Notes under the pieces: model-generated | Told to the model about the DNA's origin: nothing | What the model saw: the letters and a program-made list of their open reading frames with translations, nothing else | The model's database searches: none | Part shown: positions 38,132 to 46,477 of the stretch, one piece after another | Position numbering within the stretch: position 1 is the first letter of the stretch | How the letters are laid out: each line of letters begins with the position of its first letter | Program-made: the position numbers and the translations under genes | From: JBGSTR01 sp963707135 | Lineage (GTDB): Bacteria; Pseudomonadota; Gammaproteobacteria; Chromatiales; Chromatiaceae | Reading direction: 5' to 3' | DNA: 64,000 nucleotides | NCBI GenBank assembly: GCA_963707135.1 | Contig: CAVPOY010000021.1 | Coordinates: 30,786-94,785, forward strand

Positions 38132-38434
38132 ATGTCGGACGCCACGGAATCCAGATCGACGTTGAACGGTGGCGAGCCGGACCCGCTTATGCGCGAGGTC
38201 GCCGAGGTCATGGTGACCGCGCTGAATCTCGATATCCGCCCCGAGGCCATCGCGCCTGACGATCCGCTCTACGGGGAAGGGCTTGGACTGGACTCCATCG
38301 ATATCCTCGAAGTGGCGCTGGTGATCTCGAAACGCTACGGGTTCCAGCTGCGCGCCGACGACGAGGACAATGTCCGCATCTTTCGTTCCCTGCGGACCTT
38401 GGCCGAGCATATCGCCGCCCGCCGCGCGATGTGA
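38132..38434 (+). CDS. Acyl carrier protein of the aryl polyene cluster
   Basis: The 100-residue protein has the phosphopantetheine attachment motif GLGLDSIDILEVALVI (Ser of DSI) and the expected four-helix ACP pattern with acidic residues. It begins MSDATESRSTLNGG. It opens the plus-strand arm and overlaps the next gene by 4 bp. APE clusters usually have two carrier proteins; only this one is seen here. It should carry the aryl starter and the growing polyene after activation by a phosphopantetheinyl transferase, perhaps that at 55784-56467. Confidence 0.9.
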   Translation: MSDATESRSTLNGGEPDPLMREVAEVMVTALNLDIRPEAIAPDDPLYGEGLGLDSIDILEVALVISKRYGFQLRADDEDNVRIFRSLRTLAEHIAARRAM

Positions 38435-39144
38435 TCAGGCGCCCGAGTCGCAAGCTGGTCTGGGCGGGCGCTGGGGCCTGTGTCCTCGCCTTCCAGGCCT
38501 TCGCCCACCGCGGGACCGTCTCGACGGCGCCATCGTCCTGGGAGACCGTGCTCGCTTTCGCCCCGCTTGCGGCCCTGTTGCTCTGGTTAGCCTGGCGGTC
38601 CCGCGGCGCCGGTGCGCCGCTCGGGCTCTGGACCCTGCTGATGATGGTCGCGACGTGGAACTGGGAAGCGATCGAGGCGCATATCGAATGGGTCTATTTC
38701 TTTACCCATGTCGGTATCAACACCCTGCTCTTTGTTGCGTTCAGCCGCAGTTTGGGGCGGGATCGCATTCCCGTATGCACCGGCCTCGCGGCCGTTGTCC
38801 ACGATACGCTATCGCCTCCGGTTTTCCGCTACACCCGCCGCGTGACGCTGGCCTGGGCGACGTTCTTCGGCGTCATGTCGGCCGTCTCCGTTCTGCTGTT
38901 CTTCGGTTCGCCGATCGAGGTCTGGTCGGTCTTCGCCAATCTGCTGACGCTCCCGCTCGTGGCGCTGATGTTCGTAGCCGAATACTGGGTGCGGACCCGG
39001 GTCCTGCCGCCCGAGGACTGCCTCGGGGTCCTGGCGGGGGTCCGCGCCTATCTGCAACGGGGGGCCTCGGCCGGTGCTCCGCATTTGGCCGGGTCGGCCG
39101 GCGAATCAGTCGCGCGCGGCGTCACCGGGCAGCCTTACCGATGA
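38431..39144 (+). CDS. COG4648-type inner-membrane protein of APE clusters
   Basis: A GTG start at 38431 overlaps the ACP stop (GTGA). The 237-residue product has several membrane spans (LVWAGAGACVLAFQAFA, VLAFAPLAALLLWLAW, LGLWTLLMMVATWNWEAI, VTLAWATFFGVMSAVSVLLF, LLTLPLVALMFVAEYWV) and the conserved stretch HVGINTLLFVAFSRSL. This matches the small membrane protein always found beside the ACP genes in aryl polyene and xanthomonadin clusters. Its biochemical role is not established. Confidence 0.82.
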   Translation: MIRRPSRKLVWAGAGACVLAFQAFAHRGTVSTAPSSWETVLAFAPLAALLLWLAWRSRGAGAPLGLWTLLMMVATWNWEAIEAHIEWVYFFTHVGINTLLFVAFSRSLGRDRIPVCTGLAAVVHDTLSPPVFRYTRRVTLAWATFFGVMSAVSVLLFFGSPIEVWSVFANLLTLPLVALMFVAEYWVRTRVLPPEDCLGVLAGVRAYLQRGASAGAPHLAGSAGESVARGVTGQPYR

Positions 39145-39169
39145 CGCCGGCCAGCGGGGCGGGGAATCC

Positions 39170-40531
39170 TTGTTGCCCCTGCCGCTGATCGGGCACCGCT
39201 CCCTGGACGCGGTCGTCGCGTACCGCAACGGGGAGCCCATCCGGGCAGGGCGATTCCTGGCCGACGCGAGCCGCGTGATCGGCTGTCTGCCGCCGGGGAA
39301 ACGGCATTTGCTGAACCTGTGCCAGGACCGCTATCGCTTCGCGGTCGGGCTCGTGGCGGCCGCCCTCGACGCTCGCGTCAGCCTGCTCCCTTCCAGTCTG
39401 ACGCCCGACATGCTTCACCAGATGGCGGTGTTCGCGCCGGACGCCTTTTGCCTGACGGACAGGGCCGGGGCGGCGGGGCCGCTGCCCACGGTGCGCTTTC
39501 CGGATGGCGAATCCGACCCGGAGACCGACCCTCCAGTGCCTATGCTCGAGCCGGAGCGGCTGGTGGCTTATGTGTTCACGTCGGGCTCCACCGGCGCCCC
39601 GATACCCCACGAAAAGCACTGGGGGATGCTGGTACGCAACATCCGCTGCGAGGCCGAGCGACTGGGTCTGTGCGACGGTCGCGCCCACAGCATCGTGGGG
39701 ACGGTCCCGCCCCAGCACATGTACGGCCTCGAGACGACCGTGCTGCTCGCCTTGCAGGGTGGCTCGGCCCTGGTGGCCGAGCGGCCGTTCTTCCCGGCCG
39801 ATATCCGCGCGTCGCTGGAGGCGGTGCCGGAGCCCCGTATTCTGGTGACGACCCCGATCCACCTGCGAGCCCTGATCGCGTCCGGGATCGACCTGCCGGC
39901 GCTCGATCTCGTCGTCTCGGCGACGGCGCCGCTCTCTCTATCACTTGCGCACGAGGTCGAGACCGGGTTGCGGGCGCCGCTGATCGAAATCTACGGTTGC
40001 ACCGAGACCGGGCAGCTTGCAACCCGTTACCCGACGCGCGGTCCGGAGTGGCGCCTGTTCCCGGGCGTCCACCTCGAGTCGGCGGACGACGGGATCTGGG
40101 CCTCGGGCGGCCACGTCGAGGGCAGGGTGAGGCTCGGCGACCTGATAGAGCCGACAAGCGAACAGTGCTTTCTGTTGCAGGGAAGGTCGAGCGACCTCGT
40201 CAACGTCGGGGGCAAGCGGACCTCGCTTGCCTACCTCAATCATCAGCTCAACAGCGTGCCGGGCGTTCTGGACGGCGCCTTTTACCTGCCCGACCCGGAG
40301 GAGGGCGCGGCCGACGTGACACGTCTGACGGCCCTGGTCGTGGCGCCGGGGCTCGATGCGGCCACGCTGCTGGCGGAGCTGCGCCTGCGCACCGACCCAG
40401 TCTTCCTGCCACGTCCCCTGCTGTTCGTGGATGCGCTGCCGCGCAACGCGACCGGAAAGCTTCCGCGACAGGCGCTCGAGGATCTGCTGAGACGGCGGGA
40501 TCGGCGGCCCGGGGACACCGGAACCTCATGA
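39170..40531 (+). CDS. AMP-dependent aryl-acid ligase loading the starter unit
   Basis: This is an acyl-adenylate ligase with the ATP motif YVFTSGSTGAPIPHEKHWG, the IYGCTETGQLATRYPTRG motif, LVNVGGKRTSLA and a terminal catalytic Lys in NATGKLPRQ. It should activate a hydroxybenzoate-type acid and load it on the ACP. The start is uncertain. The reading frame has no ATG near the N-terminus, and I use TTG at 39170 behind a GGGGCGGGGAA stretch. An ATG at 39141 that overlaps the previous stop is out of frame by one base, so a missing base between 39145 and 39170 is an alternative. Confidence 0.85.
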   Translation: MLPLPLIGHRSLDAVVAYRNGEPIRAGRFLADASRVIGCLPPGKRHLLNLCQDRYRFAVGLVAAALDARVSLLPSSLTPDMLHQMAVFAPDAFCLTDRAGAAGPLPTVRFPDGESDPETDPPVPMLEPERLVAYVFTSGSTGAPIPHEKHWGMLVRNIRCEAERLGLCDGRAHSIVGTVPPQHMYGLETTVLLALQGGSALVAERPFFPADIRASLEAVPEPRILVTTPIHLRALIASGIDLPALDLVVSATAPLSLSLAHEVETGLRAPLIEIYGCTETGQLATRYPTRGPEWRLFPGVHLESADDGIWASGGHVEGRVRLGDLIEPTSEQCFLLQGRSSDLVNVGGKRTSLAYLNHQLNSVPGVLDGAFYLPDPEEGAADVTRLTALVVAPGLDAATLLAELRLRTDPVFLPRPLLFVDALPRNATGKLPRQALEDLLRRRDRRPGDTGTS

Positions 40532-40845
40532 AGGTAGAGTCGGAGTTCTCGATCCCGGCGGACCATCCCGCGCTTGCCGGGCATTTCCCGGGGTTTCCGG
40601 TCGTCCCCGGCGTGGTCCTGCTCGGGGTGGTTCTGGAGGCCATTGGCGGTGCCGTCGGGCAGCCCTCGGCGCCCTGCCAGATCCAGTCGGCGAAATTCTT
40701 CAGTCCGGTCGCGCCTGGCGAGTCGCTGCGTCTGATCTCCGAGCGGACGCCGGAGGCTGTCTGGCGGTTCGAAATCCGGGCGGAGGGGCGTCCTGTGGCC
40801 TCCGGCGCTTGCGTCTTTCCGCCGATGGCGGGCGCTCTCCGGTGA
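40528..40845 (+). CDS. 3-hydroxyacyl-ACP dehydratase-like hotdog protein
   Basis: The ATG at 40528 overlaps the ligase stop (ATGA). The 105-residue product has the FabZ/FabA-like HFPGFPVVPGVVLLGVVLEA segment, with the HFPG.P..PG.. pattern of hotdog dehydratases, and SAKFFSPVAPGESLRL. It matches the short ApeI-type dehydratase of aryl polyene clusters, which removes water from the 3-hydroxyacyl intermediate to give the conjugated double bond. Confidence 0.82.
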   Translation: MKVESEFSIPADHPALAGHFPGFPVVPGVVLLGVVLEAIGGAVGQPSAPCQIQSAKFFSPVAPGESLRLISERTPEAVWRFEIRAEGRPVASGACVFPPMAGALR

Positions 40846-41789
40846 GTACGCGCTTACGCGGGGGCAACCCGGCGGGACCCAGGGCACGGGCCGATTGGGC
40901 AAACCGCCAGGAGCGCAGCAGCGCCGCGATGTTGCAGGTCATGGCCTGGATATCGCTCCGTCTGGGCCGACCCGCGGCCAGGGTCGTCCTGCGCCTGATC
41001 GCGGCCTACTTTCTGGTGATGGCCCCGTCCGCCCGGCGCGCGTCGCGAGGCTACCTGCGCCGGGTGCTCGAAAGGGACCCGGGCTGGGCCGAGCTATACC
41101 GGCATTTTTTCTGGTTCGCGTCCACGGTGCACGACCGGGTCTATCTGCTCAACGACCGATTCGACCTCTTCGATATCGAGGTGCACGGCGAGTCGCTGGT
41201 CGCCGAGGCCTTGTCATCGGGGCGGGGCGCCCTGCTGTTCGGGGCCCATCTGGGCAGTTTCGAGGCGACGCGGGCGGTGGGGCGGCGCCAGCCGTCCCTC
41301 CGCGTCGCGATGGTCATGTACGAGGAGAATGCGGCAAAGATCAACGCGCGGCTTGCGGCCCTGGCGCCGAGCTGTCCGCCGGACATCATTCCACTCGGCC
41401 GGGTCGACTCGATGCTCCAGGTCAGCCGGCGCCTCGATGCGGGCGACTTCGTCGGCATCCTGGCCGATCGGGGGCTGGGGGGAGAGGAGAACCGGGCGCT
41501 GAGTCTCCTTGGTGCGCCGGCCGCGCTGCCAGTGGGGCCGTTTCGGATGGCGGCATTTCTGGAACGGCCGGTGATCTTTATGACCGGTCTCTACGGCGGC
41601 GGTAACCGCTACGCGGTTCATTTCGAGCGGCTGGCCGATTTCTCGGCGGTCCCCCGGGGCGGGCGGCAGGCGGCGATTCAGGCGGCGATGACCCGCTACG
41701 CCCGGTTGCTCGAGCAGCACTGCCAGAGGGATCCGTACAACTGGTTCAATTTTTTCGACTTTTGGGCGCCGTCCGGACAGGGTGCCTGA
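40842..41789 (+). CDS. LpxL/HtrB-like acyltransferase
   Basis: A GTG start overlaps the previous stop (GTGA). The product of about 315 residues has the lysophospholipid/lipid A acyltransferase pattern: LLFGAHLGSFEATRAVG (the H-x4-E/D-type motif), GILADRGLGG, LGAPAALPVGPFRMAAFL and YNWFNFFDFW at the C-terminus, typical of COG4261-like enzymes in APE and xanthomonadin clusters. It probably transfers the polyene chain to a lipid or sugar anchor. One hydrophobic N-terminal segment (VVLRLIAAYFLVMAP) suggests membrane association. Confidence 0.85.
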   Translation: MSTRLRGGNPAGPRARADWANRQERSSAAMLQVMAWISLRLGRPAARVVLRLIAAYFLVMAPSARRASRGYLRRVLERDPGWAELYRHFFWFASTVHDRVYLLNDRFDLFDIEVHGESLVAEALSSGRGALLFGAHLGSFEATRAVGRRQPSLRVAMVMYEENAAKINARLAALAPSCPPDIIPLGRVDSMLQVSRRLDAGDFVGILADRGLGGEENRALSLLGAPAALPVGPFRMAAFLERPVIFMTGLYGGGNRYAVHFERLADFSAVPRGGRQAAIQAAMTRYARLLEQHCQRDPYNWFNFFDFWAPSGQGA

Positions 41790-41793
41790 GGCC

Positions 41794-42399
41794 ATGCGAA
41801 AAGCGGCACGAAAGAACGGCGGCCGGTGGCTCGCCTGCATGCTGCTTCTTGGCTGGGCGCTGGTCGGTGGACCGGCCCATGCCGCTCCGGCCTGGGACCT
41901 GGGCCGGCTCATGGAACGTCTGGCCGCCAATCCGGGCGGGCGAGCGACCTTCGAGGAGACGAAGTATCTGTCTATGCTGGAGGCGCCGCTGGAGTCGTCG
42001 GGCGAGTTGCTGTACCAGCGGCCTGATCGGCTCGAGAAGCGGACCCTCCGGCCGGCACCGGAGAACCTGGTCCTGGACGGCGCCGAGCTGACCGTCGAGC
42101 GCGCCGGGCAACGGATCGGCCTGCGGCTCGGCGAGCACCCGGAGGTGGCCGCCTTCGTGGACAGCATTCGCGGCACGCTGGCCGGCGATCGCGAGGCGCT
42201 CGAAGGGACCTACCGACTGACCCTGCGCGGGACCGAGGGCAACTGGTCGCTGCTGCTGGTTCCGCGCGACCCGCGCATGGCCGCCCTCCTGGACAGGATT
42301 CTCATGTCCGGGCGGCAGGGCCAGGTCCGCACCGTGGAGATCCGGCGGGCCGACGGCGACCGGTCGGTGATGACCGTGGAGCCGATGGACTCTCCATGA
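41794..42399 (+). CDS. LolA-like periplasmic lipid/polyene carrier
   Basis: The 201-residue protein begins with a signal peptide (KNGGRWLACMLLLGWALVG... PAHA-APAW). It then shows the LolA-fold pattern RLAANPGGRATFEETKYLS, SGELLYQRPDRLEKR and TYRLTLRGTEGNWSLLL. LolA-related proteins in aryl polyene clusters are thought to chaperone the acylated pigment across the periplasm. An alternative GTG at 41782 overlaps the acyltransferase stop. The ATG at 41794 is preferred for its nearby GAGG. Confidence 0.82.
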   Translation: MRKAARKNGGRWLACMLLLGWALVGGPAHAAPAWDLGRLMERLAANPGGRATFEETKYLSMLEAPLESSGELLYQRPDRLEKRTLRPAPENLVLDGAELTVERAGQRIGLRLGEHPEVAAFVDSIRGTLAGDREALEGTYRLTLRGTEGNWSLLLVPRDPRMAALLDRILMSGRQGQVRTVEIRRADGDRSVMTVEPMDSP

Positions 42400-44819
42400 C
42401 TCGGCGCCGCCGTTTCGCCCTTCTCGTCTGGGCGGTTTGTCTCGCCGCCGGTTTTCTGGTGATTGCCGGCACCCGTTTCACGACCGATCTGTCGGCCTTC
42501 CTGCCCGCGGCCCCGACCGAGGGGCAGCGGCTGTTGGTGGAGCAGCTCCGGGACGGCATGGCCACGCGTCTGATCCTGGTCGGGATCCAAGGGGCGGACG
42601 CGCCCGAGCGCGCGCGAATCTCGGCCGCGATGGCCGAGCGCCTCCGTGCGGACCCCCGCTTCACCGCCGTGAGCAACGGTGCGGCCGAGGCGCTGGAACG
42701 CGATCGTGCGGTGCTCTATGCGCATCGGTACCTCCTGAGTCCGACCGTCACGGCGGAGCGCTTCACCTCCGAGGGCCTGCGCGAGTCCATTGCCGGGACA
42801 CTGGACCTGCTCGCCTCGTCCATGGGTATGCTGGCCAAGCCGATGCTGCCGGCGGACCCTACCGGTGAGCTGATCAGCCTGCTGGGCGCGATGGCGTCGA
42901 GCACCCGACCCCTGACCGAGGACGGTGTCTGGGTCTCGCGGGACCGCGAGCGTGCCCTGATATTGGCCCAGACGCGCGCTCCCGGCTCGGATACCGACGG
43001 GCAGCAGCAGGCCGTCGAGGCGATCCGCCAGGCCTTCGACGCGGCCGGTGGCCTGGGGGCCGAGGCCCGACGCGCGGAACTGCTGATGAGCGGGCCGGGC
43101 GTCTTCTCGGTCATGATCCGTGACCGGATCAAGCGGGAGGTGGTCCGACTCTCGGCGCTCGGGACCTTGCTGATCGCGACCCTGCTGCTGATCGTCTACC
43201 GCTCCCTTCCGGCCTTGCTGCTCGGCCTGCTTCCGGTGCTGACGGGGGCGGTCGCCGGCGTAGCCGCTGTCAGTCTGGGGTTCGGGGCCGTCCACGGCCT
43301 CACGCTGGGCTTCGGAATCGCGCTGATCGGCGAGGCGGTGGACTATGGGATCTACCTCTTCATCCAGTCGCGAAGCAGGGGTGGGGCGATGCCCGACTGG
43401 AACCGGCGATTCTGGCCGACCATACGGCTCGGGGTGCTGACCTCGCTGGCGGGCTTCGGCTCACTGCTGTTCTCCGGGTTTCCGGGCCTGGCCCAGCTCG
43501 GACTCTATTCGATGGCCGGCATCTGCGCGGCCGCCCTGGTCACGCGTTTTTTGTTGCCGGATGTGCTGCCAGCCGGATTTCGCGTTCCGGACGTCTCGCG
43601 GCTCGGGGCGGGCCTGTCCCGGCTGGCGGCCGCGGCGGGCGGGCTGCGCTGGTCCGTCGTGGCCCTGGCGGTCGCGGCGGTCGTCGTCCTGTTTCTGCAT
43701 CGGGAAACCCTGTGGGAGCGGGAGCTTGCCGCGTTGAGTCCGGTCAGCGCCGCCGATCAGGCCCTGGACGCCCGCCTGCGGGCCGACCTGGGGGCACCGG
43801 ATGTGCGCTTCGTCATCGTGGTCCAGGCTGCCGGCCATGAACAGGCGCTGGCAGGTGCGGAACGGGTCGCGGGGATCCTGGACGGGCTGGTCGAACAGGG
43901 CGCGCTGGCCGGGTACGAGAGCCCGAGCCGCTATCTGCCGAGTCGTTCCACCCAGCAGCGGCGCCGCTCGAGCCTGCCGGATCCCGAGACGCTGGAGCGG
44001 CGTCTGCAGACAGCCGTGGCCGGCCTGCCGGTTCGTGCCGGATTGTTTGTGCCCTTTCTCGAGGACGTCGAGTCCGCACGCACCGGGGAACCTCTGCGGC
44101 TGGCCGATCTTGAAGGCTCGTCACTCGCCGTTGCCGTGGACTCGCTGCTGATTGAGCGCGGGGACGGCTGGGCCGCGCTGCTGCCGCTGCGCGCGGCAGC
44201 TACCGGTTCCGCCGGTGACTCGATCGACGCCGCCCGGGTCCGGGACGCCCTTGAGCGCTCCGATGTTCAGCGGGTGCTGTTTCTCGACATCAAGGCCGAG
44301 ACCGACCGTCTCTATTCAGGCTACCTCGACGAGGCGATCCGTCTGTCCCTGGGCGGTCTCGCCGCCATCGTCGGGCTGCTCTGGATCGCCCTGCGCTCCC
44401 CGGTACGGGTCATCCGCGTCCTCGTTCCCCTGCTGATGGCCGTACTGGTCGTGACGGCCGGATTGGCGCTTTCGGGGCAGCGGCTCATCCTGATGCACCT
44501 CGTGGGCATGCTCCTGGTAGCGGCCGTGGGCTCAAACTATGCCCTGTTCTTCGATCGGCGGGTCGCCGGGACGAGCGGCGACCCCGCGGATCCGGGAACC
44601 CTGGTCTCCCTCGCGCTGGCCAATCTGACCACCGTGACCGGCTTCGGGCTGCTGGCGACATCGGATCTGCCCGTCCTCCGCTCCATCGGCACCATGGTTT
44701 CGATCGGGGTCGTGCTGGCGCTTGCCTTCTCGGCCGTCCTCGCCGCAAGCAGCGGGCGGTCGTGGACAGCATCGCAGCGCGGCAGCGGCCCGCCCACCGG
44801 TCCCGGGGCGGGCGCGTGA
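42396..44819 (+). CDS. MMPL/RND-family exporter of the pigment cluster
   Basis: The 807-residue protein has the two-fold RND layout: a first transmembrane helix (FALLVWAVCLAAGFLVIAG), a large periplasmic domain, a six-helix block (LIATLLLIVYRSLPALLLGL ... ALVTRFLLPDVLP), then the same plan again from about residue 420 to the end. The motif GEAVDYGIYLFIQSRS in the first block and GSNYALFFDRR in the second are MMPL-type. It belongs to the COG4258 exporters of aryl polyene clusters, which move the pigment lipid outward. It overlaps lolA-like and deacetylase genes by 4 bp each. Confidence 0.9.
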   Translation: MTRRRRFALLVWAVCLAAGFLVIAGTRFTTDLSAFLPAAPTEGQRLLVEQLRDGMATRLILVGIQGADAPERARISAAMAERLRADPRFTAVSNGAAEALERDRAVLYAHRYLLSPTVTAERFTSEGLRESIAGTLDLLASSMGMLAKPMLPADPTGELISLLGAMASSTRPLTEDGVWVSRDRERALILAQTRAPGSDTDGQQQAVEAIRQAFDAAGGLGAEARRAELLMSGPGVFSVMIRDRIKREVVRLSALGTLLIATLLLIVYRSLPALLLGLLPVLTGAVAGVAAVSLGFGAVHGLTLGFGIALIGEAVDYGIYLFIQSRSRGGAMPDWNRRFWPTIRLGVLTSLAGFGSLLFSGFPGLAQLGLYSMAGICAAALVTRFLLPDVLPAGFRVPDVSRLGAGLSRLAAAAGGLRWSVVALAVAAVVVLFLHRETLWERELAALSPVSAADQALDARLRADLGAPDVRFVIVVQAAGHEQALAGAERVAGILDGLVEQGALAGYESPSRYLPSRSTQQRRRSSLPDPETLERRLQTAVAGLPVRAGLFVPFLEDVESARTGEPLRLADLEGSSLAVAVDSLLIERGDGWAALLPLRAAATGSAGDSIDAARVRDALERSDVQRVLFLDIKAETDRLYSGYLDEAIRLSLGGLAAIVGLLWIALRSPVRVIRVLVPLLMAVLVVTAGLALSGQRLILMHLVGMLLVAAVGSNYALFFDRRVAGTSGDPADPGTLVSLALANLTTVTGFGLLATSDLPVLRSIGTMVSIGVVLALAFSAVLAASSGRSWTASQRGSGPPTGPGAGA

Positions 44820-45634
44820 GCACGGCGGGTCCTGCCCCCGGCGCCTGGCGGCCCGCGCCCCTGCTGCGGGGCTCGTTCGCGCTGCACGCGGGAGCCTTGG
44901 CGGCGGTGTTGACGCGCCCGGAGCTCTGGCCCTGGGCGGTGGGCGGCGTCGCCGCCAATCACGCGCTGCTCACGACGGCCGGTCTGCTTCCGCGATCGAA
45001 GCTACTGGGCGAGAACTGGACCCGTCTGCCTCCGGAAGCGGCGGATCGGGGCGAGATTGCGCTGACCTTCGACGACGGTCCCGACCCGGACGTCACCCCA
45101 CGGGTGCTAGAGCTTCTGGGCGCCCACCGCGCCCGGGCCAGTTTTTTCTGCATCGGGGAGCGCGCCGCGCGCCACCGGGACCTGTGCCGACAGATCCTCG
45201 AGGGCGGGCACCAGATCGAGAATCACACCCATCGTCACCGGCACGACTTCGCCTTCATGGGTCGGCGGGGCTTTCTGAGCGAGCTGCAACGGGCCCAGGA
45301 GACCCTGGCCGAGATCACCGGACGAACGCCGCTTTTCTTCCGGGCCCCGGCGGGCCTGCGCAACCCGTTGCTGGACCCGGTGCTACAGAGGCTCGATCTG
45401 CGCCTCGCAAGCTGGACGCGCAGGGGCTACGACACGCGCACCGGGGACTCGCGGGTGGTCGAGCGACGCCTGCTGCGGGGGCTCGGCGCCGGCGACCTGC
45501 TGCTGCTGCACGATGGGAATGCGGCACGGACGACGCGCGGAGTGCCCGTCGTCCTGGAGGTGCTGCCCCGGCTTCTCGCGGCCGTGGAATCGGCCGGCCT
45601 GAGGCCCGTGACGCTGGGCTCACTGGTATCGTGA
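44816..45634 (+). CDS. NodB-type polysaccharide deacetylase
   Basis: A GTG at 44816 overlaps the exporter stop. The 272-residue product has one or two N-terminal hydrophobic segments and a complete NodB domain: motif 1 ALTFDDGPDPDVTP (catalytic Asp and metal Asp), motif 2 HTHRH (metal His pair), motif 3 FRAPAGLRNP, and LLLLHDGN near the C-terminus. It should deacetylate an N- or O-acetylated sugar or a related amide. I am not aware of this enzyme as a constant part of aryl polyene clusters, so it may tailor the sugar or lipid head group here. Confidence 0.88.
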   Translation: MSTAGPAPGAWRPAPLLRGSFALHAGALAAVLTRPELWPWAVGGVAANHALLTTAGLLPRSKLLGENWTRLPPEAADRGEIALTFDDGPDPDVTPRVLELLGAHRARASFFCIGERAARHRDLCRQILEGGHQIENHTHRHRHDFAFMGRRGFLSELQRAQETLAEITGRTPLFFRAPAGLRNPLLDPVLQRLDLRLASWTRRGYDTRTGDSRVVERRLLRGLGAGDLLLLHDGNAARTTRGVPVVLEVLPRLLAAVESAGLRPVTLGSLVS

Positions 45635-46341
45635 GCGAGTCGGCCCGGCGGGCCCTGGTGGTGGCCGCCAGCGCGCGCTATGCCCCGGCTGGCCGGTCTG
45701 CCGTCTACTTCGCACGCGGTAAGCTTGGCCACGACCCGATGTTCATGGATCTGCTGGCGCGGGGACTGCTCCCCGGCGGTGGGCGGCTGCTGGATCTCGG
45801 CTGCGGCCGGGGCCTGCTCGCCGCCTGGCTAGAAGAGGCCCTCGCATTGCACCGGACCGGGCATTGGCCTGCCAACTGGCCCGCTCCGCCGGCCTTCGGC
45901 CACTACCTGGGCATCGAACAGATGGAATCGGACGTGGCCTGGGCGCGCGCGGCATTGTCCCCGCCGGCGGAGGTCGTGCAGGGCGACATCCGTACCACGC
46001 CCTTCCCCCCGGCCAAGGCGATCGTGCTCTTGGATGTCCTGCACTATGTCCCGCGGGTAGATCAGGCGCTCGTATTGGGTCGGGTGCATTCGGCGCTCGA
46101 ATCGGGTGGCACGCTGCTGCTGCGGGTCGGCGACGCGGGCGGCGGGCCGCGGTTCCGGCTCAGCGCCTCGGTGGACCGGCTCGTCGCGTCGGTGCGCGGC
46201 CGACGTTTGGCCAGGCTCTACTGCCGGTCGCTCGCCGAGTGGCTAGCACTCCTGGCCGGGGAGGGCTTCGAGGTCCGGACCCTGCCGATCAACCGACGGA
46301 CTCCATTCGCAGACAGGCTGCTGATCGCGAGAATCCCTTGA
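45631..46341 (+). CDS. SAM-dependent methyltransferase
   Basis: The GTG at 45631 overlaps the deacetylase stop. The 236-residue product has the class I SAM site LLDLGCGRGLLAAWLEEA, an acidic residue after the second strand (YLGIEQMESDV), VVQGDIRTTPFP and AIVLLDVLHYV. Methyltransferases at this place in aryl polyene clusters are thought to O- or C-methylate the aryl head. There is no membrane span. Confidence 0.85.
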   Translation: MSESARRALVVAASARYAPAGRSAVYFARGKLGHDPMFMDLLARGLLPGGGRLLDLGCGRGLLAAWLEEALALHRTGHWPANWPAPPAFGHYLGIEQMESDVAWARAALSPPAEVVQGDIRTTPFPPAKAIVLLDVLHYVPRVDQALVLGRVHSALESGGTLLLRVGDAGGGPRFRLSASVDRLVASVRGRRLARLYCRSLAEWLALLAGEGFEVRTLPINRRTPFADRLLIARIP

Positions 46342-46370
46342 CCGGCGTTCGCAGCCCGCGGGCCGCCCTT

Positions 46371-46379
46371 TGTTACAAT
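46371..46379 (+). promoter_or_regulatory. Extended -10 element upstream of the ketosynthase genes
   Basis: TGTTACAAT fits an extended -10 (TGn plus TACAAT). It lies about 100 bases before the ketosynthase start, in the only sizeable gap (136 bp) of the plus-strand arm. No good -35 is present. Confidence 0.4.
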
Positions 46380-46477
46380 CGGACACCGTCCAATGTCGGG
46401 CGAACCGAGCTGGATGCGAGTGACATCGCGCTCGGGACGGATATCGCGGCTCGCCGGGACCGGGCGTCGGTTTAAAG

